Source of the DNA: Thermohalobaculum sp039184865
GTDB lineage: Bacteria > Pseudomonadota > Alphaproteobacteria > Rhodobacterales > Rhodobacteraceae
Assembly: GCA_039184865.1 (NCBI GenBank)
Contig: JBCDAV010000024.1
Location: forward strand, 17,576-81,575
Length of the DNA: 64,000 nt
Direction of reading: 5' to 3'
Each line of letters starts with the position of its first letter. Position 1 is the stretch's first letter. A program made the translations under genes and the position numbers. The notes under the pieces were generated by a model. The model did no database searches and was not told where the DNA came from. It worked only from the letters and a program-made list of their open reading frames with translations. This document shows positions 41,921 to 52,312 of this stretch, in pieces.

Positions 41921-43729
41921 ATGGGCCAGGACGATGGCAAGAACCTGATTTTGGCAGCGGTGCTGTCCATGCTGGTCGTGTTCGGCTGGATGGCGCTGTT
42001 CCCGCCCGCACCTCCGCCCGAACAGCCCGTGGAACAGACCCAGGCCGCGGATGGATCGGTGCCGACGCCGGTCGCGGAAGGCGAGGCGCCTGAAGAAGTC
42101 GTCGCCAAGACACGCGATGCCGCGCTGGCCGAGGGCACGCGCATCCCGATCGAGACCGAGGCCGTCAAGGGAACGATCCGTCTGCAGGGCGGCCGCATCG
42201 ACGACCTGCAACTGCTGAAATACAATGTCCGCCAGTACGACGAGAGCGAGAAGGTCGTGCTGCTCAGCCCGGCCGGAACGCCCGCGCCCTACTACATCGA
42301 CTATGGCTGGCAGCGCACCGCGGAATCCGAGAAGATCTCGCTGCCGCGCGGTGACACGCCTTGGCAGATCGAAAGCGGCGGCGCGCTCGGTGTCGATCAG
42401 CCCGTCACGCTGGTCTGGGATAACGGCGCGGGCCTGATCTTCCGCCGCACGATTTCGCTCGATGACGAGTACATGTTCCGCATCAGCCAGTCGGTCGAGA
42501 ACACCACCGGCGATGCCATCAGCCTCGCACCCTATGGCAAGATCGTGCGCACGGAGGGGCCGTCCTCGACATGGATCTGGATCCTGCACGAGGGTGCGGT
42601 CGGCCGGTTCGACGACGAGCTGAAGGAACTGGACTACTCGGATCTCGACGATCTGCCGGTTAACGCCAACACCACGGGCCAATCAGAGACCACGCGGGTC
42701 GAGAACAACGGCTGGATGGGCTTCACCGACAAGTACTGGATGTCGACCCTGATCCCGCAGCCGGGCACGGGCTTCGACGCGATCTACCAGACCTTTCAGC
42801 GCGCCGGGGTGCCCGAGTATCAGGCGATCATGCGCAAGCCCGTCGTCAGCATCGCAGCGGGCGGGACGCAGAGCGTCGACACCATGCTGTTCGCCGGGGC
42901 CAAGGCCTACGACACGCTCAAGGGCTACGAGACCGATCTCGGCATCGTCGATTTCATCGACGCCATCGACTGGGGCTGGTTCTACTTCCTGACCAAGCCG
43001 ATCTTCGTCGCGCTGCACTTCTTCCAGGGCGTGATCGGCAACATGGGCTGGGCGATCATCGCGCTGACCATCGTGATCAAGACGATCCTGTTCCCGCTGG
43101 CGTGGAAGTCCTACGTCTCGATGTCGAAGATGAAAAAGCTCCAGCCCGAGATGGAGAAGATCAAGGAGCGCACTGGCGACGACCGCCAGAAACTCCAGCA
43201 GGAGATGATGGCGCTCTACAAGAAGGAGAAGGTCAACCCGGCGTCGGGCTGCCTGCCGATCCTGTTACAGATCCCGATCTTCTTCTCGCTCTACAAGGTG
43301 CTGTTCGTCACCATCGAGATGCGCCATGCCGAGTTTGTCGGCTGGATTGTCGATCTCTCCGCGCCCGATCCGACCTCGGTGCTGAACCTGTTCGGCCTGT
43401 TGCCGTTCGCGACGCCGGGACCCGAGAGCATCTTCTTCATCTTCTCGATCGGCGTGTTCCCGATCCTCATGGGCATCACCATGTGGCTCCAGCAGAAGCT
43501 GAACCCGGCTCCGACCGACCCGACGCAGGCCGCGATCTTCGCGTGGATGCCGTGGGTCTTCATGTTCATGCTGGGCACGTTTGCCTCGGGGCTGGTGATC
43601 TACTGGGTCGCCAACAACACGATCACCTTCATCCAGCAGTACCTGATCATGCGAAGTCAGGGCGTGAAGGCGGACATCTTCGGGAACATCATGGCGAGCT
43701 TCAAACGCAAGGAAGCGCCGGAGAAGTGA
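41921..43729 (+). CDS. yidC: Membrane protein insertase YidC
   Basis: 602 residues, typical of the Gram-negative long form. An N-terminal helix (LILAAVLSMLVVFGWMALF) precedes the periplasmic beta-domain (about 60-330), followed by the five-helix insertase core with FFQGVIGNMGWAIIALTIVIKTILFPL and NPASGCLPILLQIPIFFSLYK (hydrophilic groove region). The start ATG follows TTGGAG. The usual rnpA/rpmH neighbours are not present; instead it is followed at 4 bases by a MOSC gene, so transcription may continue into MOSC and engB, an arrangement known in some alphaproteobacteria. Confidence 0.97.
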   Translation: MGQDDGKNLILAAVLSMLVVFGWMALFPPAPPPEQPVEQTQAADGSVPTPVAEGEAPEEVVAKTRDAALAEGTRIPIETEAVKGTIRLQGGRIDDLQLLKYNVRQYDESEKVVLLSPAGTPAPYYIDYGWQRTAESEKISLPRGDTPWQIESGGALGVDQPVTLVWDNGAGLIFRRTISLDDEYMFRISQSVENTTGDAISLAPYGKIVRTEGPSSTWIWILHEGAVGRFDDELKELDYSDLDDLPVNANTTGQSETTRVENNGWMGFTDKYWMSTLIPQPGTGFDAIYQTFQRAGVPEYQAIMRKPVVSIAAGGTQSVDTMLFAGAKAYDTLKGYETDLGIVDFIDAIDWGWFYFLTKPIFVALHFFQGVIGNMGWAIIALTIVIKTILFPLAWKSYVSMSKMKKLQPEMEKIKERTGDDRQKLQQEMMALYKKEKVNPASGCLPILLQIPIFFSLYKVLFVTIEMRHAEFVGWIVDLSAPDPTSVLNLFGLLPFATPGPESIFFIFSIGVFPILMGITMWLQQKLNPAPTDPTQAAIFAWMPWVFMFMLGTFASGLVIYWVANNTITFIQQYLIMRSQGVKADIFGNIMASFKRKEAPEK

Positions 43730-43733
43730 TGCG

Positions 43734-44492
43734 GTGACCTGGACGCTGGCCGAGATCTACCGTCACCCGGTGAAGAGCCTCGGCGAGCAGGCGCTGGATC
43801 GCGTTTTGCTGGAGACCGGCCGGCCCATGCCCTTCGACCGGGTCTGGGCCATCGCGCACGGGCGCAACGAGTGGGACGACGCCGCACCGTCCTGGCTGGC
43901 GCCGGGCAATCTGGTGAACCAGACCCATGTCCCGCAACTCGCGCAGATCGAGGCCGACCTGAACGAAGCGACGGGGATGCTGACGCTCCGCCATCCCGAC
44001 CGGCCGTTCCTCAGGGTTCAGCCCGGCACGCCCGACGGCGACGCGGCGCTGACCGAATGGGTCGCGCCGCTGGCCGATACCGCCCGGCCGGGCCCGTACC
44101 GCGTCTGTTCGGCTCCGGGCGTCGCATTCACGGATTTCGAGGATACCCATATCTCGATTGCCTCGACCCGTTCGCGCGCGATCCTCGAGCAGATCTGCGG
44201 GCAGAGCTTCGATCCGATCCGCTTTCGCATGAACCTATGGCTCGACGGTATGGACCCGTGGGCTGAGTTCGATCTGGTCGGGCACGAGCTTGAAATCGGC
44301 GCCGTGCGCCTGCGTGTCATTGACCGGTGCCAACGCTGCAACGCGACCAATGCCTCGCCGGAAACCGGGCAGCGCGATGCACAGATCCCGTCGACCCTGC
44401 GCAGGCGCTACGGCCACATGGATTTCGGGGTCTACGCGCAGGTCGTCAGCGGCGGAGAGGTCAAGCTCGGCGATTTCGCCCGGGCCGCCTGA
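43734..44492 (+). CDS. MOSC-domain protein (YcbX/mARC-like), first of two tandem paralogues
   Basis: 252 residues, GTG start 4 bases after yidC, with GGAGAAG upstream. The MOSC N-terminal beta-barrel opens LAEIYRHPVKSLGEQALDRVLL and the core MOSC domain ends in RCQRCNATNASPETGQRD, where a cysteine is expected to bind the molybdenum cofactor. FRMNLWLDGMDPWAEFDLVG is the family signature. Predicted sulfur or oxygen-transfer activity on N-hydroxylated compounds by analogy to YcbX/mARC. The adjacent gene is a clear paralogue, so the pair arose by duplication. Confidence 0.88.
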   Translation: MTWTLAEIYRHPVKSLGEQALDRVLLETGRPMPFDRVWAIAHGRNEWDDAAPSWLAPGNLVNQTHVPQLAQIEADLNEATGMLTLRHPDRPFLRVQPGTPDGDAALTEWVAPLADTARPGPYRVCSAPGVAFTDFEDTHISIASTRSRAILEQICGQSFDPIRFRMNLWLDGMDPWAEFDLVGHELEIGAVRLRVIDRCQRCNATNASPETGQRDAQIPSTLRRRYGHMDFGVYAQVVSGGEVKLGDFARAA

Positions 44493-44631
44493 CCGTCACG
44501 CCGCTGAGCGCAACCGGCTCTAGCCTCGACCGCCTCAAGCCGACCCGAAGCTCTACGATCACGGGGTGTATTGGCGGGCAATTCTGCTAGCATCGCCCCG
44601 GTTTGAGGAGCACAGGTCAAGGAGTGACCCG

Positions 44632-45387
44632 ATGGACGGCAGTCTCGCCCATATTTTTCGCCACCCGGTCAAGTCGCTGGGCATGGAGGCGCTGGGCGAG
44701 GTCGATCTCGCCAAGGGCAAGCCGGTTCCGTTCGACCGGCGCTGGGCCATCGCCCACGGCAATGCCGAAGACATTCGCGGCTGGGCACGGGCGCGCAACT
44801 TCGTGAACCAGGCCATGGTGCCGCGACTGGCGCAGATCGAAACCAAGTTCTCGCCGCGCAACCACATGCTGGAACTCAGCCACCCCGATCTGCCCGATGT
44901 CTCGCTGCAGCCCGGCTCGGTCGAAGGCGACGACATCCTGGCCGAGTGGATCACCTGGCTGACCGAGGGCAGCCCGCGCGAAGGGCCGTTCCTGATCTAC
45001 GACTTGCGCGAAAACGGCGCCTATACCGATATCGAGGAGGCGCACATCTCGATCGCGTCGGAAAGCTCGCGCCGTGCGCTGTCGGAACATGCCGGGACCG
45101 ACCTGCAGCACATCCGGTTTCGGATGAACTTGTGGGTCGACGGGTTCCCGCCGTACAGCGAACTCGACTGGGTCGGGCAGGAGATCGAGATCGGCGAGGC
45201 CCGCCTGAAGATCTTCGAGCGCGATGCGCGCTGCAGCGCGACCACTGCCAACCCGCAGACCGGCAAGACGGATGTCGACGTGCCGAAGCTGCTCCATGCC
45301 GAGTTCGGTCACATGGACTTCGGCGTCTACGCGCAGGTCGTGAAATCCGGGCCGGTGCGCCTCGGCGATCCGGTGCGCATGGTCTGA
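44632..45387 (+). CDS. MOSC-domain protein (YcbX/mARC-like), second of two tandem paralogues
   Basis: 251 residues, ATG at 44632 behind AGGAG. It shares length and motifs with its upstream paralogue: IFRHPVKSLGMEALGEVDL, PFDRRWAIAHG, FRMNLWVDGFPPYSELDWVG and the cofactor loop RDARCSATTANPQTGKTD, where the first cysteine of the paralogue's CxxC is missing, leaving one. MOSC proteins often receive electrons from a ferredoxin or cytochrome, not identified here. The gene is 6 bases upstream of engB and probably co-transcribed. Confidence 0.88.
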   Translation: MDGSLAHIFRHPVKSLGMEALGEVDLAKGKPVPFDRRWAIAHGNAEDIRGWARARNFVNQAMVPRLAQIETKFSPRNHMLELSHPDLPDVSLQPGSVEGDDILAEWITWLTEGSPREGPFLIYDLRENGAYTDIEEAHISIASESSRRALSEHAGTDLQHIRFRMNLWVDGFPPYSELDWVGQEIEIGEARLKIFERDARCSATTANPQTGKTDVDVPKLLHAEFGHMDFGVYAQVVKSGPVRLGDPVRMV

Positions 45388-45393
45388 CGCAGC

Positions 45394-46059
45394 ATGTCCT
45401 TTGAGCTTTCGTTCACCGTCGATCCCGAACGGGAGCCGGCGCAGATCGAGGCCGGGCGCAAGCTGTTCGCCGGCGAATGCACCTTCGTGAAGGGCGTCGT
45501 GGCGATGAACGGTCTACCGGCGCCCGACCGGCAGGAGATCTGCTTTGCCGGGCGGTCCAATGTCGGCAAGTCGACGCTGATCAACGCCGTGACCGGGCGC
45601 AAGGCGCTGGCGCGCGCGTCTAACACGCCGGGCCGCACGCAGGAGATCAACTATTTCGCGCTGGGCGGACCGAACGGGCCGGGATATCTCGTCGATCTGC
45701 CGGGCTACGGATTTGCCAAGGCGCCGACGGACAAGGTCGAGCGCTGGCAGGCGCTGATCCGGTCCTATCTGGCGGGGCGCGTCACGCTGAGCCGGGCCTT
45801 CGTGCTGATCGACTCGCGCCACGGCGTGAAGCAGGTGGATCACGAGTATCTCGAGCTGCTCGACCGCGCGGCAGTGGTATTTCAGGTGGTGCTGACCAAG
45901 GTCGACAAGCTCAAGAAGGGCGAATTCGACAAGGTCGTCGACCAGGTGAAGGGCGCGCTGGCCAAACACCCGGCATCCTTTCCCGAGTTCCTGACGACAT
46001 CGTCGGAAACCGGACACGGGATTCCGGAACTGCGGGCGACGATCCAGGGTCTGCTCTAG
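45394..46059 (+). CDS. engB: GTP-binding protein EngB (YihA/YsxC)
   Basis: Essential GTPase for late 50S ribosomal subunit assembly, also linked to division. The 221 residues contain G1 GRSNVGKST, the G2 threonine in NTPGRTQEINYF, G3 DLPGYGFAKAP, G4 TKVDKL and G5 TSSETGHG. The ATG at 45394 begins a modest N-terminal extension usual in alphaproteobacteria. It follows yidC and the two MOSC genes in one run of the same direction, with gaps under 10 bases to the second MOSC. Confidence 0.96.
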   Translation: MSFELSFTVDPEREPAQIEAGRKLFAGECTFVKGVVAMNGLPAPDRQEICFAGRSNVGKSTLINAVTGRKALARASNTPGRTQEINYFALGGPNGPGYLVDLPGYGFAKAPTDKVERWQALIRSYLAGRVTLSRAFVLIDSRHGVKQVDHEYLELLDRAAVVFQVVLTKVDKLKKGEFDKVVDQVKGALAKHPASFPEFLTTSSETGHGIPELRATIQGLL

Positions 46060-46126
46060 CGCGGCGCCGCTCCCAGGAACCTGCCGGATTCACAGGCTGG
46101 TAACCTTCCGGCAGATAGCTGGCCGG

Positions 46127-46567
46127 ATGTGGACTGTCCTTCGCCTCCTTCTCCCGGCGTTGATCCCTTCATGGCGTTTCTTTCGCTCGGTCGAGGCCTC
46201 GCCGAGGATCCAATGGACCTTCGCGGAGAACCATCCCGGCGATCCAACCATCTGGCGGGAGTTCCGCCCGCGCCCGGACCGTGTGTCGCCGCTCGAAACC
46301 CTGGTCCGTCTGTTCTGGAATCCGGTCTGGAACGAAACGCTGTTTCTGGTCAGTTGCGCAGAGCGGATCGAAGACACGTCCGATCCCCATGCGATCGCGG
46401 AGATACGGCACAGAGTTGTGACCGGGTTGCGGAGATCCGGTGAGGCGACATCCGACCAACCCGTCCGCTTCCGGATCGTCTTCGTCGACTGGCAAAACGG
46501 CAAACGACACGAGCGGATCGCCTTCGAGTCCGATCCATCAAGTGTCACCAGACGGGACGCCGCGTGA
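46127..46567 (+). CDS. Small protein of unknown function coupled to an HTTM-like membrane protein
   Basis: 146 residues, unrecognised. It starts hydrophobically (VLRLLLPALIPSWRFF) and then has a soluble part rich in Arg, Glu and Pro, with a WxxNPVWNET segment and RFRIVFVDWQNGKRHE. The ATG at 46127 has only a weak ribosome site. Its stop overlaps the next gene's GTG start by 4 bases (GTGA), so the two products are made together and may interact. Probably membrane-associated. Confidence 0.65.
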   Translation: MWTVLRLLLPALIPSWRFFRSVEASPRIQWTFAENHPGDPTIWREFRPRPDRVSPLETLVRLFWNPVWNETLFLVSCAERIEDTSDPHAIAEIRHRVVTGLRRSGEATSDQPVRFRIVFVDWQNGKRHERIAFESDPSSVTRRDAA

Positions 46568-47253
46568 CCCTGGACGAGGCCATTCGGGCGACCGAGATCC
46601 TGCTCGCCCTTGCCTTCCTGCAGAGCAGCCTCGAGCACATGGCGCTGCATCGCGAAGACCGGTCGCTGTTCCTGCCGCGGCTGGCGCTCAGTGCGCTCCT
46701 CCTCGCCGGTTTTGAACCGGGTCTGATGATCTGGGGGCTGTTTCTGCACGCGCTCGTGCTGCTCCACAGATATCAAGGTCCCTACAATGGCGGCAGCGAC
46801 AAGATGGGCCTGCTCATCCTGTTCTGCCTGTCGATGGCGCATCTCGCACCCTCGGACCTCTGGCGCGAGATGGCGCTGGGATACCTCGCTGTTCAGGTGG
46901 TCCTGTCATACTTCATCTCGGGACAGGTCAAGATCGCGAACCCGGACTGGCGATCCGGCCGCGCGCTGAGCGATGTCTTCCTGTTTTCGGCCTATCCGGT
47001 CAGCGAAGGGCTGCGCGCGCTGGCCTTTCGTCCACGCCTGTTCCGCACGGGGTCCTGGGCGGTGATGCTGTTCGAAGTCGCATTTCCGCTGGCGTTGTTG
47101 CATCCGGTGCTGCTGATCGCAGCGCTCGTCATCGCCGTGATGTTTCATCTCGCCAATGCCGTCCTGTTCGGACTGAACCGGTTCGTCTGGATCTGGATCG
47201 CGTCCTATCCGTCGATCCTCTGGCTGCAGGACCGGCTGATCGGGGCTGCCTAA
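46564..47253 (+). CDS. HTTM-like polytopic membrane protein
   Basis: 229 residues, GTG start overlapping the upstream gene by 4 bases. About six hydrophobic helices separated by short loops, with SSLEHMALHREDRSLFLPRL early and GQVKIANPDWRSGRALSDVF in a cytoplasmic or periplasmic loop. This loop (KxxxPxWxxG) is typical of HTTM/vitamin K-dependent gamma-carboxylase-like proteins. Function unproven in bacteria; members often neighbour DCC proteins, as here at 39680. It converges on the hydratase gene with an 11-base gap. Confidence 0.75.
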   Translation: MTLDEAIRATEILLALAFLQSSLEHMALHREDRSLFLPRLALSALLLAGFEPGLMIWGLFLHALVLLHRYQGPYNGGSDKMGLLILFCLSMAHLAPSDLWREMALGYLAVQVVLSYFISGQVKIANPDWRSGRALSDVFLFSAYPVSEGLRALAFRPRLFRTGSWAVMLFEVAFPLALLHPVLLIAALVIAVMFHLANAVLFGLNRFVWIWIASYPSILWLQDRLIGAA

Positions 47254-47264
47254 GGCCTGCGTCC

Positions 47265-48061
47265 TCAGACGAAACCGACCGAGACCGGCGGCAGGTCGAG
47301 CCCGTCCAGCCGGGTCGACCAGTGCTCGCCCGGCGCGATCGGGTAGGCGTCGGTCAGCGTGCCGGTGGTGATGATCTCGCCGCGCACCAGCGGTGTGTTC
47401 ACCAGATCTTCGGCGAGCAGTCCGACCAGATGCCCCAGCGCCTTCAGCGGACCGCCGAGGACGTTCCCGGATGAGCCCACCTCGACCTCGGCGCCGTCGC
47501 GCATCAGCGTGCAGGTGAAACCGTCCAGCGGCCCAAGCAGATCAGGCGTTGCCGTCCGGCGCTCGGCCAGCAACAGCGCCCCGTGCAATCCTCCGGCGCA
47601 GATCGTGTCCGGCGCCTGGAACTTCCAGCCCGGATAGGGCGATTGCACGATCTCGACGCAGTGCGCGACCCATTCGCAGCAACCGAGCAGGGCTGCATCG
47701 TCCATGCCCGGCTCCGGCGTGCGGGCGAGGCAGAAGGCGATCTCGGGCTCGATCCGTGGCTCGTGCAGCCCGTCGAGCGAGAATTCGGGCGCCTCGGTCA
47801 GGTTGAACACTGTCCGGTCCCACATGTCGCCCCAGATCGGTCCATCCACGTTGTAGATCGGCCAGATCGTGCGGTTGGTGAAGCCGATCTTGCGTCCGGC
47901 ATGGGTCTCGCCGCGGGCCTCGCGCTGCGCGCGCATGACGGCGGTGACGGTGTAGGCCTCGTCCATCGTGACCTGGCGGCGCGCCGTGAACGGATCGATC
48001 CGCTCGCCGGTATCGTAGGCGTTGAGAACCTCCAGCGCGATTTCTTCCGGTTCGAACTTCA

Positions 48062-48062
<1 letters not shown>
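47265..48062 (-). CDS. 2-keto-4-pentenoate hydratase family protein (FAH superfamily)
   Basis: 265 residues resembling MhpD-type hydratases and other fumarylacetoacetate-hydrolase-fold enzymes. Metal-binding residues appear in EPRIEPEIAFCLAR (conserved E-x-E), with GRKIGFTNRTIWPIY and VRGEIITTGTLTDAYPIAPGEHW as further family blocks. The ATG shares a base with the pyrG stop (TGATG), so it is translationally coupled to pyrG. A catabolic hydratase following CTP synthase is a curious pairing; no aromatic meta-cleavage genes are near. Substrate uncertain. Confidence 0.85.
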
Positions 48063-49702
<1,640 letters not shown>

Positions 49703-49851
49703 GCTCTGTCCCCGCGGAGTCTTGGTTTTTATGGGTGCCCTGCAGGACACCCTGTATCTGGTTCCACGGGATTAAAGAGATACAAGATTCGGTGGCGTGC
49801 GTCCAGCAGCGCCTTGGGTCCGATGTCGGATTTTCCGGCTGGTCGCGGCGG

Positions 49852-50235
49852 CTAGATGCCCTCGCGGATCTGGCGCTCGTACTCCTCGGCATCGAACCAG
49901 CCGAGCGACACGCTGACCTTGTTCTCGGCGTCGAGGTCCCACTCCTCCCAGCCCGGAACACGCACCCGGTTTCCGGTCCCGGCATGGGTGCCTTCGAGAA
50001 CCCAGCCGAACATCACGTGATCTCCGGCGACGCGCAGGTGCTCGAGCTCGACGGTCAGACCGGGGAACTCGGCATAAAAGCCCGCGACCATCTCGAGCAG
50101 CGCTGTACGGCCAACGATCGGATCGCCGCGATTGATCGCGATCCGTCCGTCATCGCGGTAGAAGGAAACGACGGCCTCGGGATCGCCGGGACTCCAGGCC
50201 CGGGCGTAGTCTTCGGCGAGTGTCTGCAAGCTCAT
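49852..50235 (-). CDS. SnoaL/NTF2-like small protein
   Basis: 127 residues with a cone-shaped alpha+beta barrel typical of SnoaL-like/NTF2 proteins: the N-terminal helices LAEDYARAWSPGDPEAVVSFYRDD, then strands FGWVLEGTHAGTGNRVRVPGWEEWD. The start at 50235 follows AAGGAAG. Members are often polyketide cyclases, isomerases or ligand-binding proteins, but sequence alone does not choose. It lies on the minus strand between pyrG and an SDR dehydrogenase. Confidence 0.8.
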   Translation of the reverse strand: MSLQTLAEDYARAWSPGDPEAVVSFYRDDGRIAINRGDPIVGRTALLEMVAGFYAEFPGLTVELEHLRVAGDHVMFGWVLEGTHAGTGNRVRVPGWEEWDLDAENKVSVSLGWFDAEEYERQIREGI

Positions 50236-50299
50236 CCTGTTCTTCCTTCAAACTGTACGGCAAGTGCGCAGGCAAGCCAGATGCCTCCGAGCCCGGCTA

Positions 50300-51076
50300 T
50301 TACAGCCGCATCTGCTGCACCTGCGCCGACAGGCCGCCGTCCAGCACCCAGAGCTGACCCGACGCGTAACGCGCCTCGTCGGAGGCAAGCCATGTGACAA
50401 GATTGGCGACGTCCTCGGGCGTGCCGTAGGTCCGCATCGGATGGACATCGCGCACCGCCTGCTGAAGCTGGTCAATGCTCTGGCCGCCGCCGCCCGAGCC
50501 TTCGCCGGTGAAGAAGCTCTGCAGCATCGGCGTGTCGACATAGCCGGGGCAGATCGCGTTGACGCGGATGCCTTCGGGTCCGTGATCGCAGGCCATCGCC
50601 CGCGTCAGAGCGTGCACGGCCCCCTTGGTGGCACAGTAGGCGGCCAGGCCGGGATCGGCGATGAACCCGTCATAGGAGCCGAAGTTGACGATGCTGGCGC
50701 CCGTGGATTTCCGCAGCACCGGCAGCGCATGCTTGCAGGTCAGGAACATGCCGGTCACGTTTACGGCGAAGGACCGGTTCCATTCCTCAAGCGTCGTGTA
50801 CTCGATGGTCTTCTCGATCTCGATGCCCGCGGCGTTCACCAGAATATCGAGATGGCCCCAATGCCGGGCAATCCGGTCCATGCCGTCGACCGCGGCGTCC
50901 TCCGAGGTCACGTCATACGAGACCACGCGGACATCCTCTGGCGCGTCCTCCCAGGGTGCAAGGTCCGCGGCCATCACGCGCGCGCCCTCGCAGGCGAAGC
51001 GCTCGCAGATCGCCCGCCCGATGCCGCCGCAGCCGCCTGTCACGAAGGCGGTCTTGCCCTCCAGTCTGCCTGTCAT
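50300..51076 (-). CDS. Short-chain dehydrogenase/reductase
   Basis: 258-residue classical SDR. The cofactor motif TGGCGGIGRAI (TGxxxGxG, near 12-22), the NAG motif NAAGIE, the catalytic triad Ser in VNFGSYD, Tyr and Lys in YCATKGAVH (YxxxK), then PGYVDTPM are all present. Cofactor preference may be NAD because of the Asp in MAADLAPW after the second strand. The ATG at 51076 follows GGGAGGA. It is divergent from rph. Substrate unknown. Confidence 0.9.
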   Translation of the reverse strand: MTGRLEGKTAFVTGGCGGIGRAICERFACEGARVMAADLAPWEDAPEDVRVVSYDVTSEDAAVDGMDRIARHWGHLDILVNAAGIEIEKTIEYTTLEEWNRSFAVNVTGMFLTCKHALPVLRKSTGASIVNFGSYDGFIADPGLAAYCATKGAVHALTRAMACDHGPEGIRVNAICPGYVDTPMLQSFFTGEGSGGGGQSIDQLQQAVRDVHPMRTYGTPEDVANLVTWLASDEARYASGQLWVLDGGLSAQVQQMRL

Positions 51077-51189
51077 GATCCGGTCCTCCCTGCCCGATCC
51101 GAGGCGATCCGCGATGCCCTGTCAAGCGGCGGTGGACGAGAGCCCATGGCGCCGCTAAGTACCCCGCGACCAATCACAGGAGATCGACC

Positions 51190-51903
51190 ATGCGTCCCAG
51201 CGGCCGGGCCCCCGACGAAAAGCGCGACGTCATCATCGAGACCGGCATCAGCAAGCATGCCGAGGGATCCGCCCTGATCCGGGCCGGCGATACGCATGTT
51301 CTGGTGACTGCCTCGATCGACGAGAAGGTGCCGGGCTGGATGCGCAATACCGGGCTCGGCTGGGTGACGGCTGAGTACGGGATGCTGCCGCGCGCCACCA
51401 ACACGCGCAACCGGCGCGAGGCGAAGAACGGCCAGACCGGCCGGACGCAGGAGATCCAGCGCCTGATCGGCCGGGCGTTGCGGGCGGGCTCGGACCGGAT
51501 GATCATGGGCGAGCGCATGGTCACGGTCGATTGCGACGTGCTGCAGGCCGATGGCGGGACGCGGACGGCCTCGATCACCGGCGGATGGGTCGCGCTGTGG
51601 ATCGCCGGTCAGAAGATGGTGAAGGCGCGCGAATGCATCGAGAACCCGATCACCCAGCATATCGCTGCGATCTCGTGCGGGGTCTACGAGCGTCAGGTCG
51701 TGCTGGATCTGGACTATGCCGAGGACAGCGAGGCCGGGACGGACGCGAACTTCGTCATCACCGGGTCGGGCGGTCTGGTCGAACTTCAGGGTTCGGCCGA
51801 GGGGGCCGTATTCACCGACGAGGAATTTCTCGAAATGCTGCGGCTCGCCAAGAAGGGCTGTTCGGAACTTGTCGAGGCCCAGAAGGCGGCGATCGGCGCA
51901 TGA
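51190..51903 (+). CDS. rph: Ribonuclease PH
   Basis: Phosphorolytic 3'-5' exoribonuclease that trims tRNA 3' ends. The 237 residues contain the family start MRPSGRAPDEKRDVIIETG, the basic patch NTRNRREAKNGQTGRTQEIQRL that contacts RNA, and the core GSDRMIMGERMVTVDCDVLQADGG. The ATG follows ACAGGAG. It opens a compact plus-strand run (rph, small protein, rdgB, secreted protein, ridA, small membrane protein, hemW), in which most neighbours overlap or are separated by one or two bases. Confidence 0.96.
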   Translation: MRPSGRAPDEKRDVIIETGISKHAEGSALIRAGDTHVLVTASIDEKVPGWMRNTGLGWVTAEYGMLPRATNTRNRREAKNGQTGRTQEIQRLIGRALRAGSDRMIMGERMVTVDCDVLQADGGTRTASITGGWVALWIAGQKMVKARECIENPITQHIAAISCGVYERQVVLDLDYAEDSEAGTDANFVITGSGGLVELQGSAEGAVFTDEEFLEMLRLAKKGCSELVEAQKAAIGA

Positions 51904-52310
51904 TCGGACTGGCGGGCGAGGCATACGCGTTCGGACCGTTCGCGCTGACCCTGCCCGAGGGCTGGAGCGCCGAGAAGGAGGACGGCATTCACGAGCTTCT
52001 GCCCGAGCATGGCGATTACGCCCTGCATCTGAGCGGCTATGACAAGGACGTCCCGGTCACGCAGGACGATCTGGCTGCAGTCGCGCACGAGCACGGCTGC
52101 ACCGGCACGCCGGCTGAGCTATCGTCCGGTCTGTCCGCCGTGTCATTCGACCGGGCGGAGGACGGCGATGCGTTCCGGTACTGGGCGGTCGGGCACGGAA
52201 CGGCGATGCTGCTGGTGACGCTCACGGCGCCGGAGGCATCTTTTGCTATGGCGCTGATGCGTGCGGAGCTCGTGGTGCGAAGCCTGCGCCCGGCGGAGGA
52301 GACGGTCTGA
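51900..52310 (+). CDS. Small protein of unknown function between rph and rdgB
   Basis: 136 residues, unrecognised. The ATG at 51900 overlaps the rph stop by 4 bases (ATGA), and its stop is 2 bases before rdgB, so it is a true operon member. Sequence shows alternating strands (FGPFALTLPEGWSAEKE, HYRYWAVGHGTAMLLVTL-like) and no signal or membrane helix. A compact alpha/beta fold is likely. No motif suggests function; the tight coupling implies it is required together with the RNA/nucleotide-quality genes. Confidence 0.75.
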   Translation: MIGLAGEAYAFGPFALTLPEGWSAEKEDGIHELLPEHGDYALHLSGYDKDVPVTQDDLAAVAHEHGCTGTPAELSSGLSAVSFDRAEDGDAFRYWAVGHGTAMLLVTLTAPEASFAMALMRAELVVRSLRPAEETV

Positions 52311-52312
52311 CA

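Noticed and set aside
49733..49752. Palindrome GGGTGCCCTGCAGGACACCC in the pyrG leader as a terminator or attenuator
   Set aside because: No T-run on either side in the right orientation, and only short stems around mismatches.
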